Of a stretch of DNA of 64,000 nt, positions 31,287 through 39,997 are shown one piece after another. Origin of the DNA: DASUPK01 sp963800285. Lineage in GTDB: Bacteria > Actinomycetota > Thermoleophilia > Solirubrobacterales > 70-9. The stretch covers positions 1 to 64,000 of the forward strand of contig CAWDAL010000030.1 in NCBI GenBank assembly GCA_963800285.1, read 5' to 3'. Positions within the stretch are counted from its first letter, which is position 1, and each line of letters starts with the position of its first letter. The notes beneath the pieces were generated by a model, which worked only from the letters and a program-made list of their open reading frames with translations, had not been told where the DNA came from and made no database searches. The translations under genes and the position numbers were made by a program.

Positions 31287-31955
31287 ATGCCAGCCGACTA
31301 CGTCGCGATCATCACCGACGGGAATGGGCGCTGGGCTCAACAGCGAGGCCTGCCCGTCATCGAGGGCCATCAAGCCGGCGCGGACGTCGTCAAGGCGAGG
31401 CTGCGCGACGCCGCCGAGTTCGGCATCAGGGAGCTCACCGTGTACTCGTTCTCGACGGAGAACTGGACGAGGCCCAAGGAGGAGGTCGAGGGCCTGATGG
31501 CGATGTTCGCCGAGCGCATCGACCGCGAGACGCCTGAGCTCGACGAGGAGGGCGTCAGGATGCGCTTCATCGGCCGACGCGAGGGCATCAGTGAGGAGCT
31601 CACGGGCCGCATGGACTGGGCCGAGGAGAAGACCGACGGCAACGAGCGCATCACGCTCTTCGTCGCCTTCAACTACGGCGGCCGCGCGGAGATCCTCGAT
31701 GCGGCCGAGAAGTACCAGGGCGGCGGGGAGGAGGAGTTCCAGAGCCACCTATACGCGCCGGAGATGCACGAGCCGGACCTGCTGATCCGGACGAGCGGCG
31801 AGCAGCGGCTCTCGAACTACCTGCTCTGGCAGTGCGCGTACTCGGAGTTCGTCTTCCGGGACGAGCTCTGGCCGGACTTCACGCGCGAGGCCTTCGCTGC
31901 CTCGCTCGCCGAGTACGAGGAGCGCCGGCGGCGCTTCGGAGCGCGAGAGCAGTGA
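31287..31955 (+). CDS. uppS: isoprenyl transferase (undecaprenyl diphosphate synthase type)
   Basis: 222 residues, cis-prenyltransferase that makes the lipid carrier for cell wall synthesis. Signatures are VAIITDGNGRWAQQRGLP with the catalytic Asp, GIRELTVYSFSTENWTRP, FVAFNYGGRAEI and PDLLIRTSGEQRLSNYLLWQ. The chain length cannot be told from sequence by eye. It follows frr by 29 bases and overlaps cdsA, an order seen in many bacteria. Confidence 0.94.
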   Translation: MPADYVAIITDGNGRWAQQRGLPVIEGHQAGADVVKARLRDAAEFGIRELTVYSFSTENWTRPKEEVEGLMAMFAERIDRETPELDEEGVRMRFIGRREGISEELTGRMDWAEEKTDGNERITLFVAFNYGGRAEILDAAEKYQGGGEEEFQSHLYAPEMHEPDLLIRTSGEQRLSNYLLWQCAYSEFVFRDELWPDFTREAFAASLAEYEERRRRFGAREQ

Positions 31956-32941
31956 TCGAGGACCTCGACCCGCCCTCGTTCCAGTTCGGTCGCGGACGCG
32001 AGCGTGAGTCGGAGGAGCCGCCCGGGCGCGAGCCCGAATCCGAGTATCCGGATGAGGAGCCGCTCGAGCCGGAGATCGTCGTCCGGCGCGCCGACGACGA
32101 GCCGGGCGATGGACCAGGAGGGCGCTTCAGCCGCTTCGTCCCCAAGATGTCCGAGACGACCGCGCGGGTGGTCGTCGCCATCCCGTGGGTCATCTTCGCG
32201 ATCGCGATCGTCGGCGCCGGCGGCCTCGTATTCACCCTCGCGCTCGTCGTGCTCGCCATCCTCGGGCTGCGGGAGTTCTTCCGGATGGCGGAGCCCGAGC
32301 AGCCGATCATGCTTCCCGGGTACGCCGTCGCCGCGGGGATGGTCATCGCGGCCCATTACGGGACCGCCTTTCAGATCCTGCTCGTCTTCGCCGCGATCTT
32401 CCCGCTGACGTTCGCGTTCGCCGCCGCGCGGCGCTCCCACGAGGCGATCACGATCTCGATCGCGTTCACGATCCTCGGGGTCGCCTGGATGGGGATCGGC
32501 TTCTCCCACGCCGTGCTGCTCCGCGACCTGCCGCTTCATGGCGGCGCGCTGTTGATCGACGTCCTGGTGGCGACCTTCATCGGCGACACCGCCGCCTACG
32601 CCGCGGGCCGCCTCTTCGGGTCCCGCAAGATCACGCCGCGGATCTCACCCAACAAGACGCTCGAGGGTGGCATCGGCGGCTTCGTCGGCGCGACGCTGGG
32701 CTTCTGGTTCGCCGGCCTCTACCAGGATTGGCTGCCCGGCATCGACGCTTTGCTGATGGGCATGTGCATCGGCGTGATCGCGCCGGTCGGGGACCTGTTC
32801 GCCTCCCTGATCAAGCGCGACCTCGGCGTCAAGGACACCGGCCGCCTCTTCGGGCCCCACGGAGGCCTGATCGACCGCCTCGACGCCGTGCTCTTCACCG
32901 TGGTCGTCGGCTACTACCTCTCGGTCGCCTTCGTCTACTGA
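31952..32941 (+). CDS. cdsA: phosphatidate cytidylyltransferase with acidic N-terminal extension
   Basis: 329 residues. It makes CDP-diacylglycerol from phosphatidate and CTP. The first 75 residues are hydrophilic and acidic (EREPESEYPDEEPLEP-like stretch), then about eight transmembrane helices, with the family signature GDLFASLIKRDLGVKDTG and DRLDAVLF near the C terminus. GTG start overlapping uppS (GTGA). The extension is not part of the known fold; its role is unknown. Confidence 0.92.
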   Translation: MIEDLDPPSFQFGRGRERESEEPPGREPESEYPDEEPLEPEIVVRRADDEPGDGPGGRFSRFVPKMSETTARVVVAIPWVIFAIAIVGAGGLVFTLALVVLAILGLREFFRMAEPEQPIMLPGYAVAAGMVIAAHYGTAFQILLVFAAIFPLTFAFAAARRSHEAITISIAFTILGVAWMGIGFSHAVLLRDLPLHGGALLIDVLVATFIGDTAAYAAGRLFGSRKITPRISPNKTLEGGIGGFVGATLGFWFAGLYQDWLPGIDALLMGMCIGVIAPVGDLFASLIKRDLGVKDTGRLFGPHGGLIDRLDAVLFTVVVGYYLSVAFVY

Positions 32942-32944
32942 GAC

Positions 32945-33334
32945 CTAGGCCGCCGCGGCCAGCTCGAGTGAGACCCCGAGCTTGCGCTCGAACTCCGAAC
33001 GGTCGAAGAAGATCCGGTTCTCGACCACCTTGCCGTCCACGACCCTGATCCGGTCGACGCCCGAGTGCTCGATCCGCCCGTTCGCGCCGGTCGCGTGGGC
33101 GACCCAGCGAATGAACAGGTACTCGCCGTTGTCGGCCGACTCGACGACCCGAAGGGTCAGATCCGGCACCCGGGCCAGCAGCTCCCTCAGAGCTCCCACG
33201 TACTCGTCCCGGCCTCGCACCGGCTCGTCGGTGCCGGGCCAGTAGCCGATCACGTCGTCGTGGAGGTTCTCGGAGGGGGTCGACAGGTCGGGCTTCGCCC
33301 AGAACTCCTGGAATGTCTGCGCTGTGAATGTCAT
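32945..33334 (-). CDS. SnoaL-like protein
   Basis: 129 residues, NTF2-like fold: HDDVIGYWPGTDEPVRGRDEYVGALRELLARVPDLTLRV is the SnoaL pattern, followed by YLFIRWVAHATG and GVDRIRVVDGKVVENRIFFDRSEF. Ligand or reaction unknown. The start at 33334 gives a normal family length; the frame is open further upstream without protein character. Lies with two other minus-strand genes that interrupt the cdsA-dxr cluster. Confidence 0.78.
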   Translation of the reverse strand: MTFTAQTFQEFWAKPDLSTPSENLHDDVIGYWPGTDEPVRGRDEYVGALRELLARVPDLTLRVVESADNGEYLFIRWVAHATGANGRIEHSGVDRIRVVDGKVVENRIFFDRSEFERKLGVSLELAAAA

Positions 33335-33365
33335 GGCGGCATCCTGGCGCTCGCACGCCAGCGGC

Positions 33366-34157
33366 TCAATTACCTCGAAGGTAGTCCTTCGTCGCCTCGT
33401 CGGCCGGGAAGAATGCCTCGATCGAGAGCTCCTCGAGGGTGATGTCGAGCGCGGTGCCGAAGGTCGCCACGGTGCTGAACAGCGAGAGGAGCGTCTCGTT
33501 CGGCAGCCGCAGACGCAGCGGCACGAAGAGCATCTCCTCCGGCTCGGCGATCCCGCTCGACGGCTGCACGCCGGGATAGCCCAGCAGCTCACGCTCGAGC
33601 TCGGCCAGCGCCGGGTCCTGCGAGAGCAGCGCCTGCCGGTGCAGGCGGGTGAGCAGATGACCGCTCCATTCCTCGAAGTTGAGGATGCGCGGCGCCATGC
33701 CATCCGGGTGGAGCGTGATTCGCAGCGCGTTCGCCGGAGGCGCCAGCAGCTCGCCCGATACGCCTTGCAGCAGGATCTGCGCCGGTGCGTTCGATGACAG
33801 GATCTCCCACTCGCGGTCGACGATCACCGCGGGATAGGGCTCGTGCCCGGCGAGAATCGTGTCGAGCGCGTGGCGGACCGGGCTCATCTCCTCGGTGTCG
33901 AGCGGCGTCTCCGAGAAGGCCGGGGCGTAGCCCGCGGCCAGCAACAGGGAGTTCTGCTCGCGCAGGGGGATCTCGAGCTGCTCCGCGAGCGTCAGGACCA
34001 TCTCCCGGCTCGGCTTGGAGCGACCGGTCTCGACGAAGCTCACGTGGCGCGCCGAGACGTTCGCTTCCAACGCCAGGTCGAGCTGGCTCATCCGCCGGCG
34101 ATTGCGCCATTCGCGAAGCAGCTCGCCGGCTCCCGATCTGGCGGCGGCCGGGTTCAT
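33366..34157 (-). CDS. XRE-type regulator with MmyB-like ligand domain
   Basis: 263 residues. The N-terminal helix-turn-helix (LREWRNRRRMSQLDLALEANVSARHVSFVETGRSKPSREMV, about residues 14-54) is of the XRE/HipB-like type; the remainder (YPAVIVDREWEILSSNAPAQILL onward) matches the MmyB-like domain found in many actinobacterial regulators, which may bind fatty acids. TAAGGT seven bases before the ATG suggests a leaderless mRNA. Its targets may include the adjacent SnoaL-like gene (inference). Confidence 0.88.
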   Translation of the reverse strand: MNPAAARSGAGELLREWRNRRRMSQLDLALEANVSARHVSFVETGRSKPSREMVLTLAEQLEIPLREQNSLLLAAGYAPAFSETPLDTEEMSPVRHALDTILAGHEPYPAVIVDREWEILSSNAPAQILLQGVSGELLAPPANALRITLHPDGMAPRILNFEEWSGHLLTRLHRQALLSQDPALAELERELLGYPGVQPSSGIAEPEEMLFVPLRLRLPNETLLSLFSTVATFGTALDITLEELSIEAFFPADEATKDYLRGN

Positions 34158-34164
34158 CGCGCTG

Positions 34165-34170
34165 ACCTTA
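34165..34170 (-). promoter_or_regulatory. leaderless -10 box (TAAGGT)
   Basis: Seven bases before the regulator ATG at 34157. Confidence 0.45.
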
Positions 34171-34212
34171 GTCGGCGCGGCGCGCCCGATCCATTACCTC
34201 CGCGGTAGGTGC

Positions 34213-35007
34213 TCAGCGCTTCCGGCGCGCCTTCACCGAGCAGACGGTCAGGTCCGGAGGGGCACCTGGGGCGGAGAGCTCGCGAGAATGGCCGAACTTG
34301 AAGCGACGGCCGTCGAGCTCCTCACGGACCGGCTCCGAGATCAGCACCTCCTCGGCCCCGGCGCAGTCACCGACGCGGGCTGCGATGTTCACGTCGACGC
34401 CGAGGAAGTCTCCCTTCACCTTGCGGGGTGTTCCCTTGTGCACGCCCGCGCGCTGGCGCGGCCGGTAGCCCTCGACCTCGATCTTCGGGATCTCGTGCTG
34501 TGCGTCCAGCGCGGCCCGGACCGCCTGCTCCGCGTCCCCGAAGACCGCCATCGCACCATCGCCCAGCCGCTTGACGATCGCCCCCTTGTTGTGCGAGATC
34601 GCCTTCTGCTCGACATCGCCCACCTTCCGCAGGACCTCCAGGGCGGCCTCATCGCCGGCTTCGAGCGCCCAGTCCGAGAACCCGACCAGGTCGGTGAACA
34701 GGATCGCCACGTCCGCGGTTCCCTGTCTGCGCCTCTGCGCCTCCGAGAGCGCGTGCCAGGCCTGGAGGGCGCCCTTGCCGATCTCACGCATCGCGCTCGG
34801 ACCCTCGGGCTGGACCCCTTGGACCAGCCGCTGCACCGGCTCGGGCATCTCCGAGGTCTCGGGCTCCCCGCCGGGTATCAGCCGGCGAAGGAATCGGGCC
34901 GTCGCCACCAGCTGCGGGTTGGCGTCAGTCTTCCGGACGACGTCCCGGATACTTTCCGAATCGAGCGGCGGATCGGGCTTCTTGCGCCTGCGCCTCCTCA
35001 GGGGCAT
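34213..35007 (-). CDS. class III adenylate cyclase
   Basis: 264 residues with a C-terminal CHD catalytic domain. VAILFTDLVGFSDWALEAGDE holds the first metal Asp; IVKRLGDGAMAVFGDAEQAV holds the substrate Lys and second Asp; LGVDVNIAARVG holds the adenine-selecting Asp and the Asn-Arg transition-state pair. All catalytic positions are present, so cAMP formation is likely. The N-terminal region (about 1-90) is basic, then helical, without a known sensor domain. The start at 35007 (MPLRRRRRKK) is preferred over 35031. Confidence 0.88.
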   Translation of the reverse strand: MPLRRRRRKKPDPPLDSESIRDVVRKTDANPQLVATARFLRRLIPGGEPETSEMPEPVQRLVQGVQPEGPSAMREIGKGALQAWHALSEAQRRRQGTADVAILFTDLVGFSDWALEAGDEAALEVLRKVGDVEQKAISHNKGAIVKRLGDGAMAVFGDAEQAVRAALDAQHEIPKIEVEGYRPRQRAGVHKGTPRKVKGDFLGVDVNIAARVGDCAGAEEVLISEPVREELDGRRFKFGHSRELSAPGAPPDLTVCSVKARRKR

Positions 35008-35093
35008 GAAACCATCCTCGCATTGCCGCAACTTCTCGGCCTCATGCTGTTCCGTCAGCGAACGCTCACAACTCTGAAAGGGAGTGGTTCTGG

Positions 35094-35618
35094 ATGAGGA
35101 AGCTGTTCAACCGCCGGCCGTCAGCCGGCCTCGTAGTTGGTTTCATCGCGCTCTGTGTTGCCCTTGGAGGAGGCGCATACGCAGCAAAGACCAAGAAGGT
35201 CGAATACAAGGGTCTGAGCAAGGACGCCCGGCTCAAGGGCCTGGGAGTCGCCTCCACCAACGCGCAGACGGGCACGACGCCCTGCGATCCGGCCAGCTCG
35301 TCGACGTTCACGAAGTGCACGTCGGTGGACGTGAACGGCTCGACCGGCTTCCCGCGTCGCTATTTCGTCGTCGTCGACGGCAACGTCGACGGTGGCGGCG
35401 CCGCTGCCAAGGGCGTCTGCCATATCGACCTCGACGGCCAGGAGATCAACGGCACGAAGACCAACGTGCACGACCCGGGCTCTGGAACCGCGTCGTTCGG
35501 CATCAACATCGTCACCACTCCGCAGGGCGGCAAGCACACGATTTCGCTCGCCTGCACGGAGACCGAGGGTGACCTGAAGGTCCCGCAGTTCGAGCTCTCC
35601 GCTGTGCAGACGCGCTAG
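35094..35618 (+). CDS. exported protein of unknown function
   Basis: 174 residues with a Sec signal peptide (PSAGLVVGFIALCVALGGGAYAA, cleavage after about residue 30). The ending VALGGGAYA is a signal-peptide style I associate with Thermoleophilia. The mature part is small, Gly/Thr-rich and strand-forming, with four Cys (CDPASSSTFTKC and VCHIDL, LACTET) that could form two disulfides. No family recognised. A strong purine ribosome site precedes the ATG, and a strong terminator follows (35644). Confidence 0.75.
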   Translation: MRKLFNRRPSAGLVVGFIALCVALGGGAYAAKTKKVEYKGLSKDARLKGLGVASTNAQTGTTPCDPASSSTFTKCTSVDVNGSTGFPRRYFVVVDGNVDGGGAAAKGVCHIDLDGQEINGTKTNVHDPGSGTASFGINIVTTPQGGKHTISLACTETEGDLKVPQFELSAVQTR

Positions 35619-35643
35619 CGCACGTTCGCTGTGGAGTGACGGC

Positions 35644-35676
35644 ACGGGAGGCCCGCAAGGGCCTCCCGTCGTCGTT
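35644..35676 (+). terminator. intrinsic terminator
   Basis: 11-bp perfect stem ACGGGAGGCCC with a GCAA loop, followed by CGTCGTTT. It ends the exported-protein gene and separates it from dxr. Confidence 0.8.
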
Positions 35677-35699
35677 TAGGGAGCGATTCAGTCGACACC

Positions 35700-35705
35700 T
35701 ACACT
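35700..35705 (+). promoter_or_regulatory. leaderless -10 box (TACACT) of dxr
   Basis: Eight bases before the dxr GTG. Confidence 0.45.
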
Positions 35706-35713
35706 GGGCGGCC

Positions 35714-36859
35714 GTGAAGCGAGTGCTGATACTCGGATCGACGGGATCGATCGGGACCCAGGCCCTCGAGGTGATCGGCGCCTCGGCCGACCTCCAGGTC
35801 GCCGGGCTCTCGGCCGGCTCGAGCTGGGAGCGCGTGCTCGCGCAGGCGCGTGAACACGGCGTTCCGGCCGTGGCGCTCGCCGACGACGATTCGGCCGAGC
35901 GGGCGGCGTCCGCGTGGGGCGGTCGCGTCCTCGCGGGCGAGAACGGCATCCGCGAGCTGGTCGCGGAGTCGAAGCCGGACCTCGTGCTGAACGCGGTGGT
36001 CGGCGCCGCGGGCCTCGGGCCGACGATCGTCGCCCTCACCGAGGGAATCGACCTGGCGCTCGCCAACAAGGAGAGCCTCGTGATCGGCGGGGAACTGGTG
36101 ATGGCGCTCGCCGAAGCCACCGGCGCGCGCATCCTCCCGGTCGACTCCGAGCACTCGGCGCTCTACCAGCTGATCAACGCGGAGCCGCCGGGAACCGTCG
36201 AGAGGCTCGTGCTGACGGCGTCCGGCGGGCCCTTCCGCGGCAGGACCGATCTCTCCGGCGTGACACCCGAGGAGGCGCTGGCCCACCCCACCTGGGAGAT
36301 GGGCGGACGGATCACGATCGACTCGGCCACGCTGATGAACAAGGGCTTCGAGATGATCGAGGCACACCACCTCTTCGGCGTTCCGTACGAGCGGATCGAC
36401 GTCGTCGTCCACCCACAGTCGATCGTCCACTCGCTCGTCAACCTGAACGACGCGGCCTCGCTCGCCCACCTGGGCTATCCGGACATGAAGGTGCCGATCT
36501 CGTACGCGCTTCAGCACCCCGAGCGCGCGGACGTGGACGTCCCGACGCTCGACCTGGCCTCCGTCGGCGAGCTGAGCTTCGAGGCACCCGATACCGACAC
36601 GTTTGCGTGCCTGCGCCTCGCGCGTGAGGCGGGGGAGGCCGGGGGGACCGCACCCTGCGTGCTGAACGCCGCCGACGAGGTCGCCGTCGAGGCCTTCCTG
36701 GCCAGGCGGATCCCTTTCACCGGGATCCCCGAGATGATCGAGCGGACGCTCGAGGCGCTGCCCGGCGGCCCGGTCCGCCACTTCGAGGAGCTCTTCGAGA
36801 TGGACGAGGCGGCGCGTGAGCACGCCCGCGGCCTGATCGAGGGGCTGGCGGTCGCGTGA
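35714..36859 (+). CDS. dxr: 1-deoxy-D-xylulose-5-phosphate reductoisomerase
   Basis: 381 residues, second enzyme of the MEP isoprenoid pathway. The NADPH motif LILGSTGSIGTQALEV is at the N terminus; ALANKESLVIGGELV, the metal/substrate region LPVDSEHSALYQL and ASGGPFRGR, and MGGRITIDSATLMNKGFEMIEAHHLF follow. GTG start with TACACT eight bases upstream. It is coupled to rseP by GTGA. With ispG downstream and uppS upstream, the region serves isoprenoid-carrier synthesis. Confidence 0.96.
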   Translation: MKRVLILGSTGSIGTQALEVIGASADLQVAGLSAGSSWERVLAQAREHGVPAVALADDDSAERAASAWGGRVLAGENGIRELVAESKPDLVLNAVVGAAGLGPTIVALTEGIDLALANKESLVIGGELVMALAEATGARILPVDSEHSALYQLINAEPPGTVERLVLTASGGPFRGRTDLSGVTPEEALAHPTWEMGGRITIDSATLMNKGFEMIEAHHLFGVPYERIDVVVHPQSIVHSLVNLNDAASLAHLGYPDMKVPISYALQHPERADVDVPTLDLASVGELSFEAPDTDTFACLRLAREAGEAGGTAPCVLNAADEVAVEAFLARRIPFTGIPEMIERTLEALPGGPVRHFEELFEMDEAAREHARGLIEGLAVA

Positions 36860-38112
36860 GCTGGCTCTTCGTCTTCCTCGGCTTCATCGCCCTGATCGTC
36901 CTGCACGAGTTCGGGCACTTCGTCGTCGCGAAGATGACCGGGATGCGGGTGGAGCGCTTCTTCCTCTTCTTCCCGCCCAAGCTGGTCAGCATCAGACGCG
37001 GCGAAACGGAATACGGCATCGGTGCCATCCCCCTCGGGGGCTTCGTGAAGATCACCGGAATGAACCCGGAGGAGCTCGAGGCGGCCGAGCAGGGCAAGCA
37101 GTTCGAGCACAAGCCGGGCCTGCTCGAGCAGATCGAGGGAGCGGACGCGGGGACCGTGACGCCGCAATCGATCGAGGAGGGTGGCCCCGTCGGCGAGGAC
37201 ATCCTCAAGCGGGCGTACTACAACCAGCCCGTCTGGAAGCGGATCGCGGTGATCGCAGCGGGACCTGTGATGAACCTGCTGATCGCGTTCTTCGTCCTCT
37301 TCTTCCTCGCGCTCGGCACGGAGAGGCCGACGACGCTCGAGGTGGGGACTATCGATAAGGGCACACCCGCACAGGGCGTGCTCCACGCCGGTGACCGCAT
37401 CGTTTCGGTCGATGGACATCGCATCGACAACGGCGGCACCGATCCGAGCGAGAACGACCTGACCGATCGCGCCGATGCCATCGCCCGGCAGGTGAATACC
37501 CACAGCTGCGCGGGAGCGCCGACAGACGGCTGCAAGGCCACCACCCAGGCGACGCTCGTGATCAAACGGGATGGTCAGTTGCGGACCGTCCGGATGACGC
37601 CCTACTGGGACGCGAATGTCCCCAACCTCGAGAACACCGGGGACGGGCGATACCGCGTCGGCTTTGGGTTTCAGGGCGGAGGGCTCGTGCCCGAGGACCT
37701 GTCCGCAACAGCCGCCGCAGGGCGGGCGGCGAGCACGATGTGGGACGTCACCTCGAGGACCGTCTCGACCTTCGTGCGCCTCTTCGAGCCCGAGCAGCGC
37801 AAGCAGGTATCCGGTGTGGTCGGCGTCAGCGACGTGGCCCACCAGACGATCGAGCGCAGCGCCCGGGACTCATTGCTGCTGCTCGCGATCGTCAGTCTCT
37901 CGCTGGCGATCATCAATCTCTTCCCCTTCCTGCCGCTCGACGGCGGCCACATCTTCTGGAGCCTCGTCGAGAAGGTCCGTGGTAGCCGGGTCCCGTTCAG
38001 CGTGATCGAGCGGGCCAGCGCGGTCGGGTTCCTGCTGATCCTGATGTTGTTCGTCATCGGCCTCACGAACGACATCAACAGGATCACGGGCCCGGGGTTC
38101 AACGTCCGCTAG
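36856..38112 (+). CDS. rseP: site-2 protease (RseP family) with PDZ domain
   Basis: 418 residues, membrane zinc metalloprotease that cleaves substrates within the membrane, such as anti-sigma factors. The zinc motif VLHEFGHFVVAK is at residues 15-26; MNLLIAFFVLFF marks a central helix, the PDZ domain lies between about 150 and 250, and the third ligand Asp is in NLFPFLPLDGGHIFW (about 355-369). Possible substrates in the window are the single-pass HTH proteins at 51976 and 52763 (speculative). GTG start coupled to dxr. Confidence 0.94.
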   Translation: MSWLFVFLGFIALIVLHEFGHFVVAKMTGMRVERFFLFFPPKLVSIRRGETEYGIGAIPLGGFVKITGMNPEELEAAEQGKQFEHKPGLLEQIEGADAGTVTPQSIEEGGPVGEDILKRAYYNQPVWKRIAVIAAGPVMNLLIAFFVLFFLALGTERPTTLEVGTIDKGTPAQGVLHAGDRIVSVDGHRIDNGGTDPSENDLTDRADAIARQVNTHSCAGAPTDGCKATTQATLVIKRDGQLRTVRMTPYWDANVPNLENTGDGRYRVGFGFQGGGLVPEDLSATAAAGRAASTMWDVTSRTVSTFVRLFEPEQRKQVSGVVGVSDVAHQTIERSARDSLLLLAIVSLSLAIINLFPFLPLDGGHIFWSLVEKVRGSRVPFSVIERASAVGFLLILMLFVIGLTNDINRITGPGFNVR

Positions 38113-38179
38113 CCCTGGCCGACGCTGCTCCGTCCTGGTGTAGCGTTTCCTCGGTCTTTCGAGGAGAGGAGAGCGTGCG

Positions 38180-39994
38180 GTGGAGGTAACGACTTCAGAG
38201 CGTCACGCGAGCGGAGGTGCGGCGCCGGAGCTGCCGGCGCAGAACCTCGTCAAGGCATTCTACGAGCAGGTCGAGCGGCTGGGCACTGATCTCGCGATCC
38301 GGGACGAGGCACGCGACGTCGAGCTCAACTGGACCGAGCTGCGCGACACGGTGCACAGGATCGCCGGCGGGCTCGCCAAGCTCGGCGTCGGAAAGGGGGA
38401 CACCGTCGCGATCATGCTCAACAACCGCTGGGAGTTCATCCCCTGCGACCTGGCGGCGGTCTCCCTCGGAGCGGTGCCGTTCTCGATCTACCAGACCTCC
38501 GCGCCCGAGCAGATCGAGTACGTCGTCTCGGACGCCAAGTGCCGCGTCGCGATCGTCGAAAGTGCCTTCCTGGAGCGCTTCAACGAGGCCAGGAAGAACC
38601 TGCCTGGGCTCGAGCACCTGATCGTCGTCGACGGCGAGGATGGCGACCACAGCCTCACCGAGGTGATGGAGATGGACCCGGGCTTCGATCCCGCCGAGTC
38701 GGTCGGGCAGATCGGCCCCGATGACCTGCTGACGCTGATCTACACCTCCGGCACGACGGGGCCGCCCAAGGGCGTCCAGCTCACCCACCGCAACCTCCTC
38801 TTCGCCGTTGCGACGGCCGACGAGATGATCCAGTTGCCGGAGCGAGGCGGCAAGGTGATCTCCTGGCTCCCGGCGGCACATGTCGCCGAGCGCAACGCGC
38901 ACTACTACCTGCCGGTGACCCGCGGGGTCTCGGTGTACATCTGCCCGGATCCGCGGCGGATCGCCGAGTTCCTGCCGAAGGTGCAGCCGACCTGGTTCTT
39001 CGCGGTCCCGAGGATCTTCGAGAAGATCAAGTCGGGGCTCGAGGCCATGCTTCATGGGCTTCCCGAGGAGCAGCGCGCGCCCGCCGAGCAGGGCCTGGAG
39101 GCCGCGATCGCGAAGGTCCGCGCCGAACAGGCCGGGGAGGAGGTGCCCGAGGAGGTCGCGGCGGCCGCCGCTCAGGCCGACGAGCAGCTCTTCTCGCAGC
39201 TCCGCAAGCAGCTGGGCCTCGACGAGGCCCTCGCCGTCAATGCCGGAGCCGCGCCGACCCCGCTCGAGGTCCTCGAGTTCTTCCACGCGATCGGGATTCC
39301 GGTCGGCGAGCTCTGGGGCATGTCGGAGACCTGCGGCCTGGGGACGATCAACCCACCCGACCGGATCAAGCTGGGAACGGTGGGACCGCCCACGCCCGGC
39401 ATCGAGATCCGCCTGGACGAGGACGGCGAGGTCCTGGTGAAGGCCGACTGCGTGATGCCGGGCTACCGCAACCTCCCGGAGAAGAACGAGGAGACCTTCA
39501 CCGAGGACGGCTGGCTGCGGACCGGCGACATCGGCGAGATCGACGAGGACGGCTACCTCAAGATCGTCGACCGCAAGAAGGAGCTGATCATCAACGCGGC
39601 GGGCAAGAACATGTCGCCGGCGAACATCGAGTCGCACCTCAAGACGGCGAGCCCCCTGATCGGGCAGGCGGTCGCGATCGGCAACGCGCGGCCGTTCAAC
39701 GCCGCACTGATCACGCTGGACCCCGACTACGCCCCGGTCTGGGCCAAGCAGAACGGCCTCGAAGGGAAGTCGGTCTCCGAGCTCGCGGCCGAGGAGAAGA
39801 CGCGGGAGGACATCCAGCAGGCGGTGGACGGGGCGAACGCGAAGATGGCCCGCGTGGAGCAGATCAAGAAGTTCACGATCCTGCCCGAGCCCTGGGAGCC
39901 GGGCGGCGACGAGCTCACTCCCACCATGAAGCTGAAGCGCAAGCCCATCGACGAGAAGTACGCCGAGGAGATCGAGGCGCTCTACCAGCGCTGA
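38180..39994 (+). CDS. long-chain acyl-CoA synthetase (AMP-forming)
   Basis: 604 residues, ANL superfamily. It activates fatty acids as acyl-AMP and then acyl-CoA. The P-loop-like motif TLIYTSGTTGPPKGVQLTH is near residue 193, the aromatic/adenine motif GELWGMSETCG near 380, and the hinge DGWLRTGDIGEIDEDGYLKIVDRKKELI near 440. An extra helical segment (residues about 295-345) is typical of the FAA1/long-chain group. GTG start after GAGGAGAGGAG; a GTG five bases upstream is not in frame. Confidence 0.92.
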   Translation: MEVTTSERHASGGAAPELPAQNLVKAFYEQVERLGTDLAIRDEARDVELNWTELRDTVHRIAGGLAKLGVGKGDTVAIMLNNRWEFIPCDLAAVSLGAVPFSIYQTSAPEQIEYVVSDAKCRVAIVESAFLERFNEARKNLPGLEHLIVVDGEDGDHSLTEVMEMDPGFDPAESVGQIGPDDLLTLIYTSGTTGPPKGVQLTHRNLLFAVATADEMIQLPERGGKVISWLPAAHVAERNAHYYLPVTRGVSVYICPDPRRIAEFLPKVQPTWFFAVPRIFEKIKSGLEAMLHGLPEEQRAPAEQGLEAAIAKVRAEQAGEEVPEEVAAAAAQADEQLFSQLRKQLGLDEALAVNAGAAPTPLEVLEFFHAIGIPVGELWGMSETCGLGTINPPDRIKLGTVGPPTPGIEIRLDEDGEVLVKADCVMPGYRNLPEKNEETFTEDGWLRTGDIGEIDEDGYLKIVDRKKELIINAAGKNMSPANIESHLKTASPLIGQAVAIGNARPFNAALITLDPDYAPVWAKQNGLEGKSVSELAAEEKTREDIQQAVDGANAKMARVEQIKKFTILPEPWEPGGDELTPTMKLKRKPIDEKYAEEIEALYQR

Positions 39995-39997
39995 GGC

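Noticed and set aside
34196..34210. Operator palindrome ACCTCCGCGGTAGGT before the XRE regulator
   Set aside because: Only five of seven positions pair and the regulator family has no known site, so support is too weak for a feature.
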